The position numbers and the translations under genes are program-made. A stretch of 64,000 nucleotides of DNA from Brachybacterium sacelli (GTDB taxonomy: Bacteria; Actinomycetota; Actinomycetes; Actinomycetales; Dermabacteraceae). Shown one piece after another: positions 32,278 through 40,016 of the stretch. The stretch covers positions 558,001 to 622,000 of the forward strand of contig NZ_JAGIOD010000001.1 in assembly GCF_017876545.1 (NCBI RefSeq), written 5' to 3'. A model generated the notes under the pieces. It was not told the origin of the DNA, made no database searches, and saw only the letters and a list, made by a program, of their open reading frames with translations. How positions within the stretch are numbered: position 1 is the first letter of the stretch; the number at the start of each line of letters is the position of its first letter.

Positions 32278-33843
32278 ATGACCACATCGCACACCTCAGC
32301 CGGGATCTCACGCGAGGCGGTCCTCGACGTCGCCGCCCTGCTCCCGGAGTGGCTCGAGACGGCCCGCCACCTGCGCCGACAGTCCGGGCTACAGGCCGCG
32401 ATCTGGCACGACGGGGAACTGGTAGCGGAGGTCGCCGTCGGGGAGGCGGACCTGGCGACCGGGACCCCGCTGCGACCGACGCACCGGCTGCGGATCGCCT
32501 CGCACTCGAAGATGATCACGGCGATGGCGATCCTGCGGCTGCGGGAACTGGGACGGATCCGGCTCGACGACGCGCTCGGGGACCACGTCGGCGAGCTCGT
32601 CGGCACCGCGGTCGCCGACCGCACCCTGCGCGACCTGCTCTCCCACTCCGCCGGGCTGACCCGGGACTCGGACGATGCGCGCTGGTGGAGGCTCGGAATC
32701 CCGTTCCCGGACCGCGCCCAGCTGCTGCGGATCGCGCGCACCAGCGCGGTGAAGGCCGAGGCGGGCCTGCACCTGCAGTACTCGAACATCGGCTACGGAC
32801 TGCTGGGGCTGGTCATCGAGGCGGTGACCGGGTCGTCCTTCACCGAGGCCGTGGAGGAACTGGTCCTGGCACCGGTCGGGGTCGAGGGGATGGGCCCTGA
32901 CCTGCCCGAGGGCGCGGCGGGCCCGGAGGTGGCCGATGGGTTCGCGGCCGGCCACACCTCCTTCCTGCACGGCCCGCGTCGACCGGTCGAGCAGGTACCG
33001 ACGCGGGCGCTCGCGGCGGCGACCGGCTTCTGGGCGAGCGCCGGGGCGATCGCGACGTTCATGGGCCGGGTCCTCACCAGGGGTGAACTGCTGTCGCCGG
33101 CCTCGCTGCGCGAGATGCGGCGGCGAGTGTGGACGCTCCACGACGGCGGCCAGTACGGGCTGGGCCTGCAGGAGGGTCGACTGCACGGCTTCGCGGTCCT
33201 CGGGCATTCGGGCGGGTTCCCCACCGGCCTCTCAAGGACCTGGGCGGTGCCGACGGAACGCCTGGTCGTGAGCGTGATCGGCACCGCCGTCGATGCCCCC
33301 AGCTCGGACCTCGCCGAGGGGATCCTGGGCCTGCTGGCGCTGGCGAGCGGTCGGCCCGCACCGCAGGCCGACGGCTGGGAGCAAGCGGGCGCTCAGGGCG
33401 GCGGGTCCGACGGGCGGCCGCGTCCGGTGGTGCTGGCCGAGCAGCCTGAAGTGGAGATCTCCGCGGCGGGGTCGGGGCTGACCGCCCACGAGCTCGCCGG
33501 GGTCGTGTCCGGGACGTACGACACCCTGTGGGGGCGGACTCGCCTGGCCGTGCTCGGCGGGAGGCTGTTCGCGCTCGACGAGGCCGCGGCGGATCCGGCA
33601 TCGGGCACCCTCGAGCTGGCTGTGGGCGGGACGCGCGGCGACCCGATCGTGGCAGGTGCCGAGGTGGTGGAGCTCGCCGCCTGGGGCGATTCCGGGTACG
33701 ACACCTGGGCCGAGCCGGTACTGGCACGGCTCGAGGTGCCGGCCGAGGGCGGGCCGCCGCGGTGCACGGCACTGGTGTGGACCGGTCAGGTGCAGACGCC
33801 GAGCGCGGACTTCGCGATGCCGGAGCGGGTGGTGGCGCCGTGA
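32278..33843 (+). CDS. serine hydrolase, beta-lactamase/penicillin-binding family
   Basis: The 521-residue protein has a class C beta-lactamase fold over about residues 25-355. The nucleophile is in ASHSKMITAMAIL (SxxK, about 77-89), the tyrosine motif is LQYSNIGYGLLG (YxN, about 164-175), and VLGHSGGFPTGLS (about 306-318) replaces the KTG triad. Residues about 400-521 form a separate lipocalin-like beta domain, with GTYDTLWGRTRLAVLGGRLFAL. No signal peptide is seen, so it should be cytoplasmic, and an esterase or peptidase role is likelier than drug resistance. GAAGGAGA precedes the ATG. The next gene starts within its stop (GTGA). Confidence 0.87.
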   Translation: MTTSHTSAGISREAVLDVAALLPEWLETARHLRRQSGLQAAIWHDGELVAEVAVGEADLATGTPLRPTHRLRIASHSKMITAMAILRLRELGRIRLDDALGDHVGELVGTAVADRTLRDLLSHSAGLTRDSDDARWWRLGIPFPDRAQLLRIARTSAVKAEAGLHLQYSNIGYGLLGLVIEAVTGSSFTEAVEELVLAPVGVEGMGPDLPEGAAGPEVADGFAAGHTSFLHGPRRPVEQVPTRALAAATGFWASAGAIATFMGRVLTRGELLSPASLREMRRRVWTLHDGGQYGLGLQEGRLHGFAVLGHSGGFPTGLSRTWAVPTERLVVSVIGTAVDAPSSDLAEGILGLLALASGRPAPQADGWEQAGAQGGGSDGRPRPVVLAEQPEVEISAAGSGLTAHELAGVVSGTYDTLWGRTRLAVLGGRLFALDEAAADPASGTLELAVGGTRGDPIVAGAEVVELAAWGDSGYDTWAEPVLARLEVPAEGGPPRCTALVWTGQVQTPSADFAMPERVVAP

Positions 33844-34790
33844 ACGGCGAGGGGACGGACGTGCGGGTCGCGGGCTATCCGCTGCCGTCACTGCTGGCCA
33901 CAAACGGGGATCCGGGCGTCAGCGCCTGGCGGGATGCGCTGCCCGAGATCGTGGACGGCCTGCTCGAGGAGTGGTCGCTGACGGTCTCGAAGCCCTTCTC
34001 CCCCGGTGGGTCGGCCGCGTGGGTGGCGCCCGTGCGGGACCCTGAGGGGAGGGAACTGGTGCTGAAGGTCGCGTGGGCGCATGAGGAGGCGCGGGACGAG
34101 GCGCTGGGGATGGCGGCGTGGCAGGGGCGCGGGGCTGCCAAGGTACTGCACAGCGAGCTGCGGGAGCAGACATCGTTGCTGCTCATGGAGCAGGTGGTGC
34201 CTGGCACTCCGCTGGCACAGCTACTGACGTGGCCGGAGCGGGACGAAGTGGTCGCGGGTCTGCTGCGCCGGATGTGGGTCCGCCCGGCCGACGTACTGCC
34301 GGCGAAGCAGGCGGCGACGCTGCGTCCGCTGTCCCACATGTGTGCCTGGTGGGCCGATGAGGCGCAGGCTAGGGCCGATGTTCGGGCGGGGCGCGGGAAG
34401 GCGCTGCTCCCTGCGGAGGTCGTCGAGCGCGGGCTGAGCCTGATGCGCCGTCTGCCGCGGGAGTGGAAGGGGGAGCCGCTGCTGCTGGCGACCGACTTCC
34501 ATCCGTCCAATGTGCTCGCCCGGGGCGAGGGCGAGGAGCGGGACTGGGTACTGATCGATCCGAAGCCGTACGTGGGCGATCCGCACTACGACCTGCTGCA
34601 GCACATGTTCAACGATCCCGACCGCCTGGTGACGGAGCCCGGCGCGTTCGCCGATCGCATGGCGGGGCTGACGGGGCTGGATCCGCGGCGGGCCCGGCGC
34701 TGGCTGTTCGCGCGGTGCGTGCAGGAGACCGGTGTCATCGACGGTGCGGCGGAAGCGGCGCTACGGCTGGGGGCCGGCGGCATGGAGTGA
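33840..34790 (+). CDS. APH(6)/hydroxyurea-kinase-family phosphotransferase
   Basis: The 316-residue protein belongs to the streptomycin 6-kinase/hydroxyurea kinase family. LVLKVAWAHEEARDEALGMAAW (about residues 73-94) contains the ATP-binding lysine and helix. LLMEQVVPGTPLAQLL (about 119-134) is the hinge, and ATDFHPSNVLARGEG (about 219-233) is the Brenner catalytic loop. VLIDPKPYVGDPHYDLLQ (about 240-257) carries the Mg-binding aspartate and the family hallmark. Chromosomal copies often act on unknown metabolites, so resistance is only possible. It is coupled to the serine hydrolase (GTGA), and its last 56 bp overlap the convergent DUF222-HNH gene. Confidence 0.88.
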   Translation: MNGEGTDVRVAGYPLPSLLATNGDPGVSAWRDALPEIVDGLLEEWSLTVSKPFSPGGSAAWVAPVRDPEGRELVLKVAWAHEEARDEALGMAAWQGRGAAKVLHSELREQTSLLLMEQVVPGTPLAQLLTWPERDEVVAGLLRRMWVRPADVLPAKQAATLRPLSHMCAWWADEAQARADVRAGRGKALLPAEVVERGLSLMRRLPREWKGEPLLLATDFHPSNVLARGEGEERDWVLIDPKPYVGDPHYDLLQHMFNDPDRLVTEPGAFADRMAGLTGLDPRRARRWLFARCVQETGVIDGAAEAALRLGAGGME

Positions 34791-36855
34791 CGGGCCCCGG
34801 ATGCGAGGCGCTGACGCGCGCCACGAACCGCGGATCAGTGCGCGTCGTCGTCGGCGTCTTCCCTCGGAGCTCGACGTCGTGGCCTGGCTTCTCGCGCGCG
34901 GCGATCAGGTGGCCCCGTGTGCGTCGTCGGGTCGGTGGTCGAAGGCGTGGACACGCCCTCGAGCTCTCCTCCCCCGGCCCCGACCCTCGCCGTCGGAGGC
35001 GATCCGACAGGAGGCGGCGAACCCTCTCGCGGTCGGAGCGCGTCCTTCGCGCCATCCGGGAAGAGCGTGCCGTGGGCTGCGAGCCGCTGGGGATGCCCAG
35101 GCTGTGGGTCGGTGCGGCGGTGTCATTGCCCTCGGCGTCGGAACGGCCGCGAAGACCTTCCTGACGTGCAGAATCGTCATGACCCTCGGCCTCGGGGCGG
35201 GTCCCGGGACTCTCGAGGTGCTCGGTGTCGCTGGATCGGTCGGTGCGACGGTCGTCGGCCCGGTCATCGGCGCCCGTGCTGACGTCGGCGATGATGCGGT
35301 CGCCGGTGTCGCTGCTGTGGGCGGCGCTCGTGCTGTCGCCGGAACCGATGCCGCGGTCGGTGAGGTCAGTGCCGTCGTTGCGGGCACCGGAGGGACGCTC
35401 GGGTCGCACGAGCGGCCGCGCTGAGGTCACCCGCGTGACGCCCGAGTGCCCGGTCCAGGACACGCGGTGCCCCGGCAGATCGGGATCCTCGACACGCTCG
35501 ACGTGGAGGGTGTCCTCCTCCTTCTGATTGCAGTGTCCACAGGTGTCCTGCCCGTTGTCCAGCGTGGTGGGACCACCCTGCGAGTACGGGGTGATGTGGT
35601 CGCTCTGACGGCTCTGGGCATTGCAGAACGGGCCGCGGCACGAGGTATCGCGCCAGGTCAGGAAGCGGGCCAAAGCGGGTGGGAACGCTCGCCCGCGGGA
35701 CTCCACGGCGACCAGTTCCCCGGACGTGGGGTGCGTGTACAGGCGGCGGATGGATGCCCGCGCTCGGGGGCCGCCCTCACCGAGGGGGTCCTGTTCGCGA
35801 TCCCGAGGCGCTTCGGTGGCCGCACGCAACTGTTCTCGCACGGCCTCCGCGGGGACCGGGCCGTAACCTGCGATCTGGGCGACGTCGCCAAAGTCGGGGC
35901 GGAACAGGGCGCGGTCGGTGATGATCACGCCGACGTCGAGTTCCACGGACTCCATCGCGTCATCGCGACCCAGCACGGTATCGACCAGGGCGTCCGCGGC
36001 GAGGGCACCGTGGCCTTCACCCGCGCCCTCCGCGCGCCGGCGCTCGGCCTCCAGGGAGATCCGCTTGTGCAGCAGAGCGGCATCGATAGCCGGCAGGTGC
36101 GCGGTCAGGTTGGCCATGCCGTGCTGCCCCGGCGTGAGCGTCAGGCTGCGCGCCTTCCGTGCCGCGCGGTGGCGCACTGCGTCTCCGTCAGGGTCGAGCT
36201 CCGTGATGGCGCCGGCCACCTCGGCCCGCCAGTCGCGCACTCCGGCGGCGTCGAGATAGGGCAGTCGCTCCCCGAGCATCGCGTCGACCTCGCGGCGCTG
36301 GGAATCGTCGAGCACCGAGGTCGCCCCCGCGACTGCGTACGCGACCTGCGCGGAGACCTTCCGCGTCGCCAGCGCCGTGAACATGGTCGGCATCGAGGAC
36401 ACGAGCCTCCGCGCCGAGGCCAAGGAGCTGCCCGCCGCCGACGGGGAGCATCGCGTTATCAGCGTCTGATCCCGGCGTGCGATCCGATCCGCCTGATCGC
36501 TCAACCCGCGAGCCGACGGCATGGCCGAATCCTCATGAGCTGCGGCGTCGCGAGCCGCATCCGAGGTGTCGCGGCGCGTGACGTCGGCGAGGGCCACGAC
36601 CGTGTGTGCTTCCAGTGCATCCTGCGCGCCTCGGATCACCTGCTCGGAGTGCATCAGGTGGACGACGCTGCGGCGAGCCGTTCCGCGAGTCTCGAACAGG
36701 TCACCGGGATCCTTCGCGAGCTCCTCGAGGAGGTGCCCGACGTCCCCCAACAGCTGCGCCAGGCCATCGATACCTGCCGCGCGCACAGCCTCCGGCGACC
36801 ACGAGGAGTTCGGATACTCCTCTGCGGCCTCCGGGGCGTTCTGCGTGGTTGACAT
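34735..36855 (-). CDS. DUF222 and HNH-endonuclease-domain protein
   Basis: The 706-residue protein has an N-terminal DUF222 domain (about residues 30-345) followed by an HNH nuclease domain. LTWRDTSCRGPFCNAQSRQ, then SDHITPYSQGGPTTL, contains the zinc-binding cysteines and the catalytic histidine (about 402-440), and DTCGHCNQKEED closes the zinc site. These multicopy actinobacterial proteins have no settled function. The last ~220 residues are low-complexity, rich in S, D and R, and run 56 bp antisense into the APH(6)-like gene, so a late frameshift may have lengthened the tail. The ATG at 36855 follows CATAAT at 6 nt; an earlier in-frame ATG at 36999 was rejected. Confidence 0.85.
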   Translation of the reverse strand: MSTTQNAPEAAEEYPNSSWSPEAVRAAGIDGLAQLLGDVGHLLEELAKDPGDLFETRGTARRSVVHLMHSEQVIRGAQDALEAHTVVALADVTRRDTSDAARDAAAHEDSAMPSARGLSDQADRIARRDQTLITRCSPSAAGSSLASARRLVSSMPTMFTALATRKVSAQVAYAVAGATSVLDDSQRREVDAMLGERLPYLDAAGVRDWRAEVAGAITELDPDGDAVRHRAARKARSLTLTPGQHGMANLTAHLPAIDAALLHKRISLEAERRRAEGAGEGHGALAADALVDTVLGRDDAMESVELDVGVIITDRALFRPDFGDVAQIAGYGPVPAEAVREQLRAATEAPRDREQDPLGEGGPRARASIRRLYTHPTSGELVAVESRGRAFPPALARFLTWRDTSCRGPFCNAQSRQSDHITPYSQGGPTTLDNGQDTCGHCNQKEEDTLHVERVEDPDLPGHRVSWTGHSGVTRVTSARPLVRPERPSGARNDGTDLTDRGIGSGDSTSAAHSSDTGDRIIADVSTGADDRADDRRTDRSSDTEHLESPGTRPEAEGHDDSARQEGLRGRSDAEGNDTAAPTHSLGIPSGSQPTARSSRMARRTRSDRERVRRLLSDRLRRRGSGPGEESSRACPRLRPPTRRRTRGHLIAAREKPGHDVELRGKTPTTTRTDPRFVARVSASHPGPVTPCRRPPAVAPLPPHRR

Positions 36856-36861
36856 ACTCCC

Positions 36862-36867
36862 ATTATG
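36862..36867 (-). promoter_or_regulatory. -10 box, leaderless start of the DUF222-HNH gene
   Basis: CATAAT on the minus strand ends 6 nt before the ATG, with a CTGGCA -35-like hexamer 18 bp further upstream. A GGGAG between box and ATG is too close to act as a normal ribosome binding site. Confidence 0.4.
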
Positions 36868-37393
36868 ACGCGACTTCTCATGGAATGCCAGCACTTTACG
36901 TGAACTGTGGACAACTTTCCCCACAATGCACCTCTGGCTGCCGCACTCCGGTGGCGCGGGCAGCACATGCGACCACCACCAGGTCTTTTGATCAGACATA
37001 CCCCCAGGCCCGGGAAGCCGCGCCCTTCACGATCGAAGCATGTGGAAAACTTCTCCTGGGGAGGAAAGATGGAGACCGAAAGGTGCATGAACTCGCGCAT
37101 CCCGAATGTACATCGCGGCACCGACAAACGAACGAGCTCCTTCACGGAATGTGGATGGAAGCGGTGTGTGGAGGAAAGATTTCTGGTTCGGTCGCCCGCG
37201 GGGAAGCTCTCCGTCGGGAGGCGGCGCGGGCGCGAGCATCGGAGGGCGGCGGGGGCGGCAAGGGCGCGGGCGGCGCGGGCAGCGGGGGCGCGGGCATCGG
37301 AGTGCAGCACGGGCACAGCACAGGCACAGGCGCGGGCACCAGAACGCAGGGCAGGCACCAGAGCGCGGCGCCCTCCCCGCGCCGAGGTCCACA
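36868..37393. other. intergenic region with DnaA-box-like and G-rich sequences
   Basis: No credible gene lies in these ~525 bp. Three 9-mers resemble DnaA boxes: TGTGGACAA at 36906, TTCCCCACA at 36917 and TGTGGAAAA at 37041. From 37244 to 37294 seven runs of three or more G are separated by no more than six bases, a potential G-quadruplex on the plus strand. The rest is low-complexity and GC-rich. Confidence 0.5.
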
Positions 37394-37891
37394 ATGGACT
37401 CCATGACGAACCTCGCTGACTTCACCGCGACCACGATCACCGGGAAGGACAAGGACCTCGCCGACTACTCGGGATCGGTGGTGCTGGTCGTGAACACCGC
37501 CAGCAAGTGCGGCTTCACCCCGCAGTACGCGGGCCTGCAGGATCTCTACGCGCGGTTCCACGAGAGAGGCCTCGCCGTCCTCGGCTTCCCCTGCGACCAG
37601 TTCATGAACCAGGAGCCGGGCAGCGAGTCCGAGATCGCCGAGTTCTGCTCGGTGAACTTCGGCGTCGAGTTCCCGATGTTCGCGAAGATCGAGGTGAACG
37701 GCGAAGGCGCCCACCCCCTGTACCAGTGGCTCACGGGCGCGCACGGAGACATCCCGGCGGCGCCGATCGGTTGGAACTTCACCAAGTTCCTGCTGGGACG
37801 CGACGGCACCGTGCTGGGTCGCTACGCCTCCGACGTCGAGCCCGGCGATATCGCAGCGGACATCGAGACGGCGCTGGCCACGGGGGCCTGA
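37394..37891 (+). CDS. glutathione-peroxidase-family thiol peroxidase
   Basis: The 165-residue protein has the GPx thioredoxin fold. VLVVNTASKCGFTPQYAGLQDL (about residues 29-50) contains the peroxidatic cysteine, a normal TGC codon rather than selenocysteine. LGFPCDQFMNQEPGS (about 63-77) contains the second cysteine and the catalytic glutamine, and WNFTKFLLGRDG (about 126-137) holds the catalytic tryptophan and asparagine. As in other bacterial Cys-GPx, the reductant is probably thioredoxin. GAGG lies 6 nt before ATG 37394; ATG 37403 is an alternative. The gene is cytoplasmic and converges on a serine hydrolase across a tandem repeat. Confidence 0.93.
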   Translation: MDSMTNLADFTATTITGKDKDLADYSGSVVLVVNTASKCGFTPQYAGLQDLYARFHERGLAVLGFPCDQFMNQEPGSESEIAEFCSVNFGVEFPMFAKIEVNGEGAHPLYQWLTGAHGDIPAAPIGWNFTKFLLGRDGTVLGRYASDVEPGDIAADIETALATGA

Positions 37892-37910
37892 ACCGGGCTC
37901 GACCCCCGCT

Positions 37911-38030
37911 CGTCGTCGGCCGCGGCCCTCACTCCCCGCGCGTCGTCGGCCGCGGCCCTCACTCCCCGCGCGTCGTCGGCCGCGGCCCTCACTCCCCGCG
38001 CGTCGTCGGCCGCGGCCCTCACTCCCCGCG
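37911..38030. repeat. 30-bp perfect tandem repeat, four copies
   Basis: Four identical units of 30 bp begin at 37911, 37941, 37971 and 38001, each starting CGTCGTCGGCCGCGG. Every unit contains the 10-bp palindrome GGCCGCGGCC. The array lies between convergent genes and covers the last codons and stop of the serine hydrolase gene. Identity of all copies suggests recent expansion or ongoing slippage; the palindromes might also help end transcription. Confidence 0.95.
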
Positions 38031-39923
38031 CGTCCACCCCTCGGCCACGACGTGCTCACGATCCTCGGTCCGAGCCGTGTCCAGCACGTCCCTCTTCCCG
38101 TCCGTGACCCGGATCCGACCCACCCAGGCGCCGAGCCCTCGGGTCGCACGATCCGTCGTCAGCGTGAGGCGGAGCTCGACCTCTCCGCTCATGGCCTCCT
38201 CGCCGTCCACCAGAGGGAAGGCACCCTGCCAGCGGCGGCGACGGCCCCAGCCGGTGATCTGCCCGTCGGGGACCGCGATCGGCTGCTGGTGCCGGGCCTC
38301 GAGCGTCCCGGCTAGCGGCGCCCACGTGCTCCCCTGATCGGCAGAGGCCTCGACGGCGAGCACGTCGTAGGCGGTCTCGAGGTGGGTGAAGAGATCGAGC
38401 AGCACCGTCGGCCCCTGCTCCGGATCGCCCGAGCCGCCACCGGAGCCCGAGCCTTCTGAGCCCTCACGCGATCCCCCGCCCGAGCCCGCAGCCGGCAGGT
38501 CCACCGCCGCGCTCAGCGTCGCGGTGGTCGAGTCCTCGTCCCCGGCGTGCCAGCCCTCGCGGACCTCCTCGGGCACGATGCCCAGGGCATGCGCCACACA
38601 GGTGGAGACGCCCCGGCGGGTCTCCGAGGTGCTCGACCATTCCCGCGTGGGGTGCACGGAGTTGGTGAGCAGGATGACGATGGTGTCGGTGAGCGGATCG
38701 ATGACCAGGGAGGTTCCCGTGAACCCGGTATGGGTGCCGCTGTAGGGGCTGGTCAGTCCTGCGTGATAGAACCAGGCCTCCAGCTCGGGGCCGAGTCCGC
38801 GGCGGTCCCCGCCCACCCCGGTGATCTCCGCGATGCGGTCGGTGTACATCTCCTGCACGGTCTGCGGTTCGAGGATCCGGGCGTCCCCGTAGCGTCCGCC
38901 GCCCAGGAACATCTGCGCGAACACTGCCAGGTCCTTCGCGGTGGAGAACACGCCGGCGTGCCCGGCGACGCCGCCGAGGGAGTAGGCGTTCTCGTCGTGC
39001 ACGTGCCCGTGCACCAGCTCGCCGTAGTACTCGATGTACTCGGTCGCAGCGATGCGATCACGCAGCTCGGCGGGCGGGTTGTACATCGTCTCGCTCATGC
39101 CGAGCGGCTCGGTGATGTGCTTGCGCACGTACTCGTCGAGCCCCTGTCCGGAGAGCTTCTCGACGACCAGGCCCAGGGCAATCAGCCCCAGATCGCTGTA
39201 GACGTAAGCGGTGCCGGGCGGTGCATCGGGGGCGACCGTGAGCGCGGCGTCGATCCGCGAGGGCACGTCCGGGTAGTCGGAGTAGAGGCCGAGGGTGGCC
39301 GGCAGCCCACCGGTGTGGGTGAGCAGATGCTGCACGGTGACCTGGCCCTTCCCGCCCTCGGCGAAGGACGGCAGGTGAGAGGCGACGGGGTCGTCGAGCG
39401 CGAGCGAACCCTCTTCGACCAGCTGCATCACCGAGGTCGCGGTGAAGATCTTCGAGATCGAGGCGAGATCGTAGAGGGTGTCGGTGCGGGCCTGGACCCA
39501 CTGGTCCTCGGGGAGCTGCTCGGAGGCGTTCTTCCAGCGCAGCGCGTATCCGTCGGCGTGCTCGACGGCGATCCCCGCCTGGGAGGCGACCAGCACGGAG
39601 GCCCCGGAGAAGCGCGCCGGATCGACCTCGAGGCCTGCGCGGAGAATCCCGGGCAGCTCCTCGAGCACTGCGGGGTCGAGGCCGACGGACTGCGGCGTGG
39701 CCTCGTGCAGCGTCCGGCCGGAGGGCCGGCGGTCCCACGGGTGGCGGTGCCCCTCGCCGTGGCTCCAGCTCGGGGCGGAGCGCGCGGAGCGCCGCGACGA
39801 GTCGTCCTTGTCCGGCGCGGGGTCGCCCTCCGCGAAGGCGGCCGCGGGAAGGCCGACGGCAGTGGTCGCGGAGGCCAGGGCTGCGGCGGTCAGTCCGGTC
39901 CGACGGGTGATCTGGGGATCCAT
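38019..39923 (-). CDS. secreted serine hydrolase (beta-lactamase-like) with C-terminal beta domain
   Basis: The 634-residue protein has a twin-arginine signal (TRRTGLTAAALASATTAVG, about residues 6-24, then AAAFAEG). The class C beta-lactamase fold over about 110-430 holds YDLASISKIFTAT (SxxK), YVYSDLGLIALG (YxN-like YSD) and GTHTGFTGTSLVID (HTG). A GSGGGSGDPEQG linker (about 465-480) leads to a jelly-roll-like C-terminal domain (about 485-634). It is probably an exported esterase or D-aminopeptidase-like enzyme acting on cell-wall or other substrates. AAGGAG lies before ATG 39923. The stop is inside the 30-bp tandem repeat, so the last residues vary with frame slippage there. Confidence 0.88.
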   Translation of the reverse strand: MDPQITRRTGLTAAALASATTAVGLPAAAFAEGDPAPDKDDSSRRSARSAPSWSHGEGHRHPWDRRPSGRTLHEATPQSVGLDPAVLEELPGILRAGLEVDPARFSGASVLVASQAGIAVEHADGYALRWKNASEQLPEDQWVQARTDTLYDLASISKIFTATSVMQLVEEGSLALDDPVASHLPSFAEGGKGQVTVQHLLTHTGGLPATLGLYSDYPDVPSRIDAALTVAPDAPPGTAYVYSDLGLIALGLVVEKLSGQGLDEYVRKHITEPLGMSETMYNPPAELRDRIAATEYIEYYGELVHGHVHDENAYSLGGVAGHAGVFSTAKDLAVFAQMFLGGGRYGDARILEPQTVQEMYTDRIAEITGVGGDRRGLGPELEAWFYHAGLTSPYSGTHTGFTGTSLVIDPLTDTIVILLTNSVHPTREWSSTSETRRGVSTCVAHALGIVPEEVREGWHAGDEDSTTATLSAAVDLPAAGSGGGSREGSEGSGSGGGSGDPEQGPTVLLDLFTHLETAYDVLAVEASADQGSTWAPLAGTLEARHQQPIAVPDGQITGWGRRRRWQGAFPLVDGEEAMSGEVELRLTLTTDRATRGLGAWVGRIRVTDGKRDVLDTARTEDREHVVAEGWTRGE

Positions 39924-40016
39924 GAGGCTCCTTCGCATCAGGCCGCCCAACGTATCGACGCCCGCCGCGCCGGACAAGCATCGCCGCGCCACAACCGCCG
40001 GGGACTTCTGCCGTCC

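Noticed and set aside
30505..33843. A very long plus-strand frame over the GH25 and amidotransferase genes
   Set aside because: Its first two thirds are antisense to the GH25 and amidotransferase genes; only the part from 32278 matches a known protein family.
32278..34790. Antibiotic-resistance pair (beta-lactamase and streptomycin kinase)
   Set aside because: The beta-lactamase-like protein lacks a signal peptide and has a separate lipocalin-like domain; both families contain many non-resistance enzymes.
34732..36852. Plus-strand frames antisense to the DUF222-HNH gene
   Set aside because: They show no recognisable domains, while the minus strand shows DUF222 and HNH motifs.
36906..37049. 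Replication origin
   Set aside because: Only three box-like 9-mers are seen, with no dnaA, dnaN or AT-rich unwinding region.
37394..37891. Selenocysteine glutathione peroxidase
   Set aside because: The peroxidatic position is an ordinary cysteine codon and no in-frame TGA occurs.
37911..38030. CRISPR array
   Set aside because: The four units are directly adjacent with no unique spacers and no cas genes nearby.
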